Assembly (NCBI GenBank): GCA_030655715.1
Contig: JAUSPR010000166.1
Coordinates: 1 to 7,010 of the forward strand
Direction of reading: 5' to 3'
Source of the DNA: Thermoplasmata archaeon
GTDB lineage: Archaea > Thermoplasmatota > Thermoplasmata > SG8-5
DNA: 7,010 nt
A program made the position numbers and the translations under genes. Below the pieces are notes generated by a model that worked only from the letters and a program-made list of their open reading frames with translations, searched no databases and was not told the origin of the DNA. How positions within the stretch are numbered: position 1 is the stretch's first letter; each line of letters begins with the position of its first letter. Of this stretch, positions 1 to 5,493 are shown in pieces.

Positions 1-39
1 TGGCGGTCTTCCACGTTTTTACTGTCTATGTCGATTCAT

Positions 40-65
40 CTCCGGCTTGAAAGCCAGAGTTTTTT
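40..65 (+). terminator. Possible intrinsic terminator of an upstream + strand gene
   Basis: CTCcGGCT (40-47) pairs with AGCCaGAG (52-59) around the loop TGAA, with one C/A mismatch, and is followed directly by six T residues (60-65). The shape is that of a hairpin plus T-tract terminator on the + strand. Archaeal polymerase responds mainly to the T-tract, so the hairpin may be incidental. It would end a transcript entering from the left. One + strand frame reads open from the left edge to a TGA at 48-50, but the 15 residues are too few to identify. The rest of 1-182 shows no gene I can support. Confidence 0.4.
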
Positions 66-151
66 CGACATTTTTACAATAAATCCCCAAATAATTAAGG
101 CACAGCCACCTGGTACGTTTCAGCCTTGGGATGCCGATTAAACCTCCAAAC

Positions 152-160
152 AAATTTATC
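152..160 (+). promoter_or_regulatory. TATA (box A)-like element for pheS, leaderless arrangement
   Basis: AAATTTATC sits with its centre about 27 bases before the ATG at 183, the usual archaeal distance from box A to the transcription start, and is preceded by an A-rich stretch (CCAAAC) that could act as a BRE. This would place the transcription start at or next to the A of the ATG, giving a leaderless mRNA. There is no Shine-Dalgarno sequence before 183, which fits. Support is by spacing and composition only. Confidence 0.5.
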
Positions 161-182
161 CGAGTGTTGTTTAGTCTGCGGC

Positions 183-2015
183 ATGAGTACGGCTCAGGTT
201 CAGGAACTCGGAATGACCGAGAAACGCATACTCCAGGCACTTGTCAAGTTGAAGGGCTTCGGAACGCCAGAGCAGCTTCAGGAAGCACTCCTTCCGGAGG
301 AGATTGCCAGGTTATCTGCCAACCTGAAGAAATGTCTGGAACTGGCATTCGAGGATTCAAGCATCGAGCTGAGTGAGCACCAGAGAGCGGTTCTTATTGA
401 AGCGCTTCTGCGGGATTGTGTCTCCGACAACGAGAAACAAATGCGCGGAAAGATTATGGCCACATTGATGGGCCAACTATCAGGCCAGATAATATCTCTT
501 GACGTGCCGGGCCAGAGGAACAGCGTGGGCAAGATACTGGGAGACTGCGTGCCTTCGGTTACGGCATCCCTCAGGGAAATCGCAGGCAGCAAAGACCGGG
601 TATTTGTCAGCCAGGTCGAGGTCATGAATGCCTGTTCCTGGTTGCGCGCCAAGGGTCTTGTGCAGATGGAAGAGAAACTGGAGAAAAATTATTCACTATT
701 ATCCAAGCGCCAGGGCGCAATGGACCTTCCGGAAAGACGCGCCCTCAAGGCTCTGAAAAAGGCGCACGGCACCATGACTGTCGAGGAACTGAGAAAGGAC
801 AAAAACCTGAAATCCGAGGAAGTGCCAATTGCCATGGGCTGGCTGAAACGCAAGGGCTGGGTCACCATTGACAAGAAGGGCGGCGAAACCGTTCTGGAGC
901 TAACCCAGGACGGCAAGAACATGCTTACCAAAAAGGGCCTGGATGAGGACTTGATTGACCGATTGGCCGTAGGCGAGATTCACGAATCACAGATAGAATC
1001 GGATGTCATTGACAAGCTCATCAAACGCCAGGAAATTGTCAAGATCCGGGAGGAGGTCGTCAGAACCGTAATTATCGGCCAGGAGGGCATTGATATTGTC
1101 AATGCGGGCCTGGATATCTCGGAGGAGGTTTCCAGTCTCACACCGGAACTTATCCAAACCGGCGAGTGGCGCGGCAGGAACATTCGCAGGTATGACATCG
1201 GAACTTTTGCACCAGACCTGAGCGGCGGTAAAATTCATCCACTTCAGCAATACATCGAAAAAGTGAGAAGCATATTCCTCAATATGGGATTCACCGAGAT
1301 TGACAGCGGTTATGTTCATTCAGCGTTCTGGAACATGGACGCGCTGTTCACTGCCCAGGATCATCCAGCCAGGGAAATGCATGATACACTTTACCTGAAA
1401 CAGCCAGGCACGATGGAGCTGCCTGAAACCGACCTTGTGCAGCGGGTTAAGAAAATGCACGAGTCAGGAGACGAAGATTCTGACGGCTGGCAGTATGACT
1501 GGCAGGAATCCGAGGCCAAGAAAGCGCTGCTCCGCACCCATACCACAGTCAACACAATCAGATATCTAGCTGAGCACCCTGAAGCGCCCGTTAAGGTATT
1601 TTCAGTGGGCCCGGTTTTCAGGAAAGAAGCTGTTGATTCAACCCATCTTCCTGAGTTCATTCAAGTTGAGGGCATAGTCATGGAGGAAGGCGCCAACCTG
1701 GAGATGCTGGTCGGTCTTCTGAAGGAATTTTACAGCCGCATGGGCATCGAGAGCCTCAGAATTAGACCCGGCTACTTCCCATACACCGAGCCAAGCCTGG
1801 AACCGGAAATTTTCCACAATGGGAACTGGATGGAACTCGGCGGCGCAGGAATATTCAGGCCGGAAGTTACCAAGCCCTTGGGCGTGAAACATCCGGTACT
1901 GGCATGGGGCCTTGGTCTGGAAAGGCTGGTCATGACCGTGCTCGGCATTGACGATATCCGCAAATTGTATGTTTCCGATATTGACTGGTTAAGGGAGTCA
2001 CCAGTTATAAAATGA
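183..2015 (+). CDS. pheS: Phenylalanyl-tRNA synthetase alpha chain, archaeal type, with N-terminal insertion
   Basis: Catalytic subunit of the class II enzyme that charges tRNA-Phe in the cytoplasm, normally as a heterotetramer with PheT; pheT is not in this window. With the ATG at 183 the protein has 610 residues. A TTG at 126 would add 19 residues but lies upstream of the box-A-like site, and an ATG at 213 is a further alternative. Visible are a winged-helix half (about 11-36), a helical insertion (about 37-139), the other half (140-186), a second winged helix (about 188-249), motif 1 and the FWN.DALF..QDHPAR block (382-397), motif 2 with R480, E482 and TH 487-488, and motif 3 GLGLER (576-581). 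Archaeal PheS is usually about 480-510 residues, so this one is long. The common FHQ.EG block reads FIQVEG (Ile493). The C terminus ends in the usual SD..WLRE.PV.K form, so the gene is complete. The family call is very secure; the start is less so. Confidence 0.95.
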   Translation: MSTAQVQELGMTEKRILQALVKLKGFGTPEQLQEALLPEEIARLSANLKKCLELAFEDSSIELSEHQRAVLIEALLRDCVSDNEKQMRGKIMATLMGQLSGQIISLDVPGQRNSVGKILGDCVPSVTASLREIAGSKDRVFVSQVEVMNACSWLRAKGLVQMEEKLEKNYSLLSKRQGAMDLPERRALKALKKAHGTMTVEELRKDKNLKSEEVPIAMGWLKRKGWVTIDKKGGETVLELTQDGKNMLTKKGLDEDLIDRLAVGEIHESQIESDVIDKLIKRQEIVKIREEVVRTVIIGQEGIDIVNAGLDISEEVSSLTPELIQTGEWRGRNIRRYDIGTFAPDLSGGKIHPLQQYIEKVRSIFLNMGFTEIDSGYVHSAFWNMDALFTAQDHPAREMHDTLYLKQPGTMELPETDLVQRVKKMHESGDEDSDGWQYDWQESEAKKALLRTHTTVNTIRYLAEHPEAPVKVFSVGPVFRKEAVDSTHLPEFIQVEGIVMEEGANLEMLVGLLKEFYSRMGIESLRIRPGYFPYTEPSLEPEIFHNGNWMELGGAGIFRPEVTKPLGVKHPVLAWGLGLERLVMTVLGIDDIRKLYVSDIDWLRESPVIK

Positions 2016-2018
2016 GGT
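2013..2018 (+). promoter_or_regulatory. Ribosome binding site overlapping the pheS stop codon
   Basis: TGAGGT matches the Shine-Dalgarno core and lies 8 bases before the ATG at 2027. The same TGA (2013-2015) is the pheS stop. An in-frame ATG at 2012 overlaps the stop (ATGA) but has no such site at a proper distance, so 2027 is the preferred start of the next gene. The arrangement implies translational coupling. Confidence 0.6.
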
Positions 2019-2026
2019 TCCTGCAC

Positions 2027-2941
2027 ATGAGATATGCCAAGGACATGCTGGACACCATTGGGAGTACACCCATGATCCGAATTAACAGGCTCAACCCGAA
2101 TTCTTCGAACATTATTCTGGCCAAACTGGAGAAGGTCAATCCAACCGGCTCGGTGAAGGACAGAATCGCGCTTTCAATGATTGAACGTGCCGAGGCTGAC
2201 GGTCGGTTGAAGAAGGATATGATAGTCATCGAAGCTACCAGCGGCAATACTGGCATCAGCCTTGCTCTGGTCTGCAACGTGAAAGGTTACAAACTGAAAC
2301 TTCTGATGCCAGAAACAGCCAGCGAGGAAAGAAAGGCCATTATCCGGGCCTACGGGGCAGAGGTCGTCCTGACACCGGGAGAGGGGGGCATTGACGGCTC
2401 GCAGGACAAAATTAGAGAGATTTATGATGCCTCACCGAAGAATTATTTCTGGCCCAACCAGTATCTCAATTCAGATAACCCGGCAGCGCATTCGGACGGA
2501 ACCGGCCCGGAGATTCTGGACGATACAGATGGAAAGGTCACGATGTTCGTAGCCGGAGTCGGAACCTCTGGCACACTCATGGGCGTGTCAACCTGTCTGA
2601 AAAAGTACAATCAGGCCATCAAGATTATCGGTGTAATGCCAAGGCCAGACACAAAAATTCAGGGATTGAAAAACCTTATCATGCAATACGTACCTGGCGT
2701 ATTCAGGCCAGAGCTGCTGGACGAGATGGTGCATGTGGACGATGATGACGCTTTCAACATGGCCAGGAAATTGACCACCGAGGAGGGCATTTTCTCCGGG
2801 ATGAGTTCCGGTGCGGCCATGCATGTCGCCGTGGAGATGAGCAAAAAATACAAAGACCAGATCATTGTGGTGCTGCTTCCGGACGGCGGGGAGAAGTATA
2901 TCAGCACGGCCCTTTACTGTAGAAATGCCATTATCGAATGA
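2027..2941 (+). CDS. PLP-dependent cysteine synthase family protein (CysM / O-phosphoserine sulfhydrylase-like)
   Basis: Fold-type II PLP enzyme of 304 residues (309 if the ATG at 2012 is used), the usual length for the cysteine synthase family. It should replace the side-chain ester of O-acetylserine or O-phosphoserine by sulfide to give cysteine in the cytoplasm. Seen are the PLP-lysine motif SVKDR (Lys44), the substrate loop TSGNTG (71-76), the phosphate-binding loop GTSGT (179-183), EGIFSG.SSGA (253-264) and PDGGEKY (285-291). The phosphate loop, VPGVF and EGIFSG resemble CysM more than CysK. In Mycobacterium tuberculosis CysM an arginine (Arg220) favours O-phosphoserine; by my hand alignment the equivalent here is Lys215 in the GLKN context, with Arg206 nearby, so a phosphorylated substrate is possible but not shown. 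No CBS domain or N-terminal extension is present. The gene is tightly coupled to pheS. Family is secure, exact substrate open. Confidence 0.9.
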   Translation: MRYAKDMLDTIGSTPMIRINRLNPNSSNIILAKLEKVNPTGSVKDRIALSMIERAEADGRLKKDMIVIEATSGNTGISLALVCNVKGYKLKLLMPETASEERKAIIRAYGAEVVLTPGEGGIDGSQDKIREIYDASPKNYFWPNQYLNSDNPAAHSDGTGPEILDDTDGKVTMFVAGVGTSGTLMGVSTCLKKYNQAIKIIGVMPRPDTKIQGLKNLIMQYVPGVFRPELLDEMVHVDDDDAFNMARKLTTEEGIFSGMSSGAAMHVAVEMSKKYKDQIIVVLLPDGGEKYISTALYCRNAIIE

Positions 2942-2990
2942 GCAAGATTATTTCTCTTACCATATTATTGAGCATCCGAAACGCTTAATA

Positions 2991-3003
2991 CTATAATTAT
3001 ATG
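2991..3003 (+). promoter_or_regulatory. TATA-like element(s) before the ATPase gene
   Basis: CTATAATTATATG is the most AT-rich stretch of the gap and includes the palindrome TATAATTATA (2992-3001). With box A centred near 2999, transcription would start near 3025 and give a leader of about 14 bases carrying the GGGAG site. A second AT-rich box, ACATATAA (3012-3019), would instead place the start near the ATG. The sequence alone does not decide between them. The 97-base gap also follows cysM, so a new transcript is likely to begin here. No strong T-tract terminator is visible in 2942-2990, only the weak TTATTTCTCTT. Confidence 0.5.
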
Positions 3004-3019
3004 TAGCGAAAACATATAA
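2997..3019. repeat. 8-bp perfect inverted repeat in promoter, possible operator
   Basis: TTATATGT (2997-3004) and ACATATAA (3012-3019) are perfect reverse complements separated by 7 bases (AGCGAAA). The 23-bp dyad overlaps the proposed box A and reaches the likely region of promoter opening, which suits a dimeric regulator that blocks or controls initiation. In an AT-rich promoter such a match can arise by chance, and each arm also resembles a TATA box. Confidence 0.4.
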
Positions 3020-3029
3020 GATTCAGGGC

Positions 3030-3034
3030 GGGAG
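3030..3034 (+). promoter_or_regulatory. Shine-Dalgarno site of the ATPase gene
   Basis: GGGAG lies 4 bases before the ATG at 3039, inside the purine-rich run GGGCGGGAG (3026-3034). It supports 3039 as the start, and the FVGRE motif that opens such ATPase domains follows at residues 13-17. Confidence 0.45.
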
Positions 3035-3038
3035 ACAA

Positions 3039-5477
3039 ATGATAACAAGTAATGTTTCGGTATCGGAGTCCAAATTCGTCGGAAGAGAGAAGGAGCTCAA
3101 GAACATAAAACGGCTTACCCAGGATGCTTCTGACGGTAATGGCCAGTTTATAGTGGTCAAGGGTGAGGCTGGCATAGGCAAAACCAGATTTGTCAAGGAA
3201 GCCGGAAAAATTGCCCAGGAAGAAGGTTTTGAATTTCATGCCGGCAGATGTCTTTCACTTGAGCAAACCGATCCCTACCAACCGTTCATGGAAGCGCTTT
3301 CTACCAAGCTGGGCCGAAATCTCGAGGACGAGGATGTTCCCCTCGGACTCATGGGCATGGGCGATTCAGGGTACACATCATCAAATGACGGAGTACCATT
3401 AGGATTGCTGCCCATCACCCAGTCTTCTGACGCAGACATGACCAGAATTGACATTCAATCCGAGAGGGACAAGCTTTTCGAAAAGGTACTGGACGCCATG
3501 GAGAGAACTTCGATGAGAAAACCGCTCTTCCTGTTCATTGACGACCTCCAATGGGCAGATACTGGCACGCTCCAGATGCTGGTCTACATTGCCAGGAACA
3601 TTAGCAATTCAAGAATTCTATTATGCACGGCCTACAGGTCGGAAGAAGTCGATGCTGCAGGAAAACCATTGGCCTTTTATGACCATTTCAACCAGGCTCT
3701 GAGGAATATTTCTCTCAATCAGATCTCACTGGACAGAATGCCGGCCACTGAAATCGCCGAGATGATAAAACATATTCTGAACATCAAGGATTTACCTGCC
3801 CAATTCACAGCAAAATTGTACGATGAAAGTTCGGGAAATCCGTTCTTCGTGGAGGAAGTGCTCCGTTCGCTCATGGACGAGGGCATTATCCTGAGGCACG
3901 GCCATATCTGGGATGCGGGTGTGGACCTTTCCAAGATACGGATTCCAAACACGATAAAAGATGTTATCAGCCACAGAATAGCCAGGCTCAGCGAGGATGA
4001 CAAGAAGGTATTGAGATTTGCCACTGTCGTCGGTGACACATTCTCATTTGCCATCCTTAAAGAGGTTTCCGGCATTCAGGAGGAAATGCTTCTTGATTCA
4101 CTGGACAGGCTGATGCTGGCCGACATTGTGCAGGAAGTGCCCAACACCAGCGATGAGGAGTATGGGTTCGACCATAAGCTCATAAGAAGCGTGATATACG
4201 ACAGCATGAGCCAAAGTCGCGTACGTTTGTTACACAAGTCTGTGGGCGAGGTCATTGAAAGGCTGCACCCGGAACAATTGAAGGAATGGGCGTTCGAGCT
4301 GGCCAGGCATTTCATGCTCGGTAAGCACACACAGAAAACTTATGATTATGCCATTTTGGCAGGGGACAAGGCCTTTAACGCGCTGGCTTTCGACCGTGCT
4401 GTTGATTATTACATCACTGCGCTGAGAACCATGGACCTGCTGCCCATGACAGAGGGCTTCGACAGGGATGCCGAGAAGATAAGATTGTCAATGCTGGTCG
4501 GGAGCCTGTACTTCGGTCTGGGCCTCTGGAACAATTCCATCAAGTATTTCGAGGATGCATTGAAGACGGCCAGGAAGAACAGCAACGAGACTGTCGAGGT
4601 CAAGGCCCTGATATCGCTCGGGCATTCAAAAAGGTCGGCCGGGAACAACCGCGAAGCAGAAGATCATTTCGTGAAAGCAGACGAAATTGCCGGCAAGCTG
4701 GACGATGTCCAGGCAATGGGCGAGATCCAGCGGGGCCTTGGATACGTGCACTGGAGAAAGGGGGAGAACGACGAAGCAATCGAGCATTACAACCAGAGCA
4801 TCAACTTCTCAATGAAGGCTGGCAATCTCTCTTCAATGGCCAAGACCTTCATCGAGCTCGGAAATGTTTACAATAACTGGGGCCAGTATGCAAAGGCCAT
4901 TGAGTATTACAGCAAGAGCATTGTTGAACTGGAAAAACTGGGTGAATATTATGAACTGGCCAGGGCCTATAACAATATCGGAGACACTTATCTTCACATG
5001 AACGAATGGAACAAGGCTATCGAGGCACTCGAGAAATGCAGGGAAGTTTCAGAGAAGATCGGCAACAGGAACATGGTTGCCTGGGCACAGTTCAATACCG
5101 CAGAGGCATTGGCAAAAATCGGGGAACTTGATAAAGCTGAGGCCTATTGCATCAATGCCCAAAACATCTGCGAGAGCCAGGATGATAAAATCGGCATGAA
5201 CGGTGTGTTCCGCTGCCTCGGTATAATTTACAGGCTGAAGAAGGACTGGGACCAGGCGGTGGAAAACATCAATAAGAGCATTGTAATTCTAGAAATACTG
5301 GATATACCTTTCGACCTGGCCGCAACCTATTTCGAACTAGGCCTCACTTACGAGGAGATGGGAGAGAAAATGGCGGCAATTGATAATTACAATATTGCGA
5401 AAAATTATTACGAGTCAGTAGGCGCCAAAAATCAAGCGGAATCAACAGCCGAGCGTGTCAAAACACTCCAGGCCTGA
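3039..5477 (+). CDS. AAA_16/STAND-type ATPase with C-terminal TPR array
   Basis: An 812-residue multidomain protein, probably a cytoplasmic ATP-switched signalling or scaffold protein; its partner is unknown. In order: FVGRE (13-17), Walker A GEAGIGKT (42-49), an irregular insertion rich in Gly, Leu and Asp (about 94-140), Walker B LFLFIDD (163-169) running into the DLQWAD signature (169-174), Arg200 after the next core strand (possible sensor), SSGNPFFVEEVL (264-275), a winged-helix-like region (about 300-400), then TPRs to the C terminus. DLQWAD and GNPFFVEEVL are typical of the ATPase modules found in MalT-like regulators and in adenylate-cyclase-associated ATPases. No DNA-binding, cyclase or kinase output domain follows the TPRs, and no signal peptide or membrane segment is seen. 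In STAND proteins ATP exchange opens the molecule once ligand binds the repeat domain; this is family knowledge. The dyad in its promoter hints at regulation. It ends 16 bases before leuS. Architecture is secure, function unknown. Confidence 0.88.
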   Translation: MITSNVSVSESKFVGREKELKNIKRLTQDASDGNGQFIVVKGEAGIGKTRFVKEAGKIAQEEGFEFHAGRCLSLEQTDPYQPFMEALSTKLGRNLEDEDVPLGLMGMGDSGYTSSNDGVPLGLLPITQSSDADMTRIDIQSERDKLFEKVLDAMERTSMRKPLFLFIDDLQWADTGTLQMLVYIARNISNSRILLCTAYRSEEVDAAGKPLAFYDHFNQALRNISLNQISLDRMPATEIAEMIKHILNIKDLPAQFTAKLYDESSGNPFFVEEVLRSLMDEGIILRHGHIWDAGVDLSKIRIPNTIKDVISHRIARLSEDDKKVLRFATVVGDTFSFAILKEVSGIQEEMLLDSLDRLMLADIVQEVPNTSDEEYGFDHKLIRSVIYDSMSQSRVRLLHKSVGEVIERLHPEQLKEWAFELARHFMLGKHTQKTYDYAILAGDKAFNALAFDRAVDYYITALRTMDLLPMTEGFDRDAEKIRLSMLVGSLYFGLGLWNNSIKYFEDALKTARKNSNETVEVKALISLGHSKRSAGNNREAEDHFVKADEIAGKLDDVQAMGEIQRGLGYVHWRKGENDEAIEHYNQSINFSMKAGNLSSMAKTFIELGNVYNNWGQYAKAIEYYSKSIVELEKLGEYYELARAYNNIGDTYLHMNEWNKAIEALEKCREVSEKIGNRNMVAWAQFNTAEALAKIGELDKAEAYCINAQNICESQDDKIGMNGVFRCLGIIYRLKKDWDQAVENINKSIVILEILDIPFDLAATYFELGLTYEEMGEKMAAIDNYNIAKNYYESVGAKNQAESTAERVKTLQA
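4488..5429 (+). repeat. Eight TPR units phased exactly every 40 residues
   Basis: Within the ATPase protein the TPR glycine position falls at residues 488, 528, 568, 608, 648, 688 (Ala here), 728 and 768, exactly 40 apart with no insertion or deletion. The small residue of helix B falls at 500 (Ser), 540, 580, 620, 660, 700, 740 and 780 (Ala). Typical cores are GNVYNNWGQYAKAIEYY (608-624) and GDTYLHMNEWNKAIEAL (648-664). A weaker unit at about 434-465 is out of phase. Forty-residue TPRs have longer helices than the 34-residue form and form ligand-binding superhelices in several signalling proteins. The DNA units differ clearly, so the duplication is old. Confidence 0.85.
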
Positions 5478-5482
5478 TGGAT

Positions 5483-5490
5483 GAGATGAT
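5483..5490 (+). promoter_or_regulatory. Probable Shine-Dalgarno site of leuS
   Basis: GAGATGAT agrees in 7 of 8 positions with the GAGGTGAT portion of the full archaeal Shine-Dalgarno consensus and ends 3 bases before the ATG at 5494, a rather short spacing. An in-frame TGA at 5482-5484 rules out any start further upstream, so 5494 is the first possible ATG of this frame. Confidence 0.4.
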
Positions 5491-5493
5491 AAG

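Noticed and set aside
1..141. Open + strand frame from the left edge to TAA at 139-141, and another frame ending in TGA at 48-50
   Set aside because: Neither translation resembles a known protein tail, the first crosses the hairpin and T-tract, and short open stretches at an edge are expected by chance.
126..182. TTG at 126 as the start of pheS, adding 19 residues
   Set aside because: The box-A-like element at 152-160 fits a start at 183, and the extra residues (Cys-rich, starting MGCRLN) do not look like a PheS N terminus.
1..182. tRNA or other structured RNA gene, suggested by the TCGATTC string at 31-37
   Set aside because: No T-arm, acceptor stem or anticodon arm can be paired around it.
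19..240. 73-residue reading frame on the minus strand
   Set aside because: Overlaps the pheS promoter and start on the opposite strand, with no recognisable domain or ribosome site.
987..1319. 110-residue minus-strand frame inside pheS
   Set aside because: Lies wholly within a confidently coding pheS segment; explained as a shadow of its codon use.
183..2015. Possibility that the PheS-like gene is SepRS (phosphoseryl-tRNA synthetase), suggested by the cysteine gene next to it
   Set aside because: The N-terminal winged helices and the motif 2 form FRKEAVDSTHLPEF are those of PheS.
2942..2990. T-rich stretch TTATTTCTCTT as terminator after cysM
   Set aside because: The tract is interrupted and has no hairpin; too weak to call.
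3719..4075. 118-residue minus-strand frame inside the ATPase gene
   Set aside because: Antisense to a conserved ATPase region (GNPFFVEEVL and the winged helix), with no recognisable features of its own.
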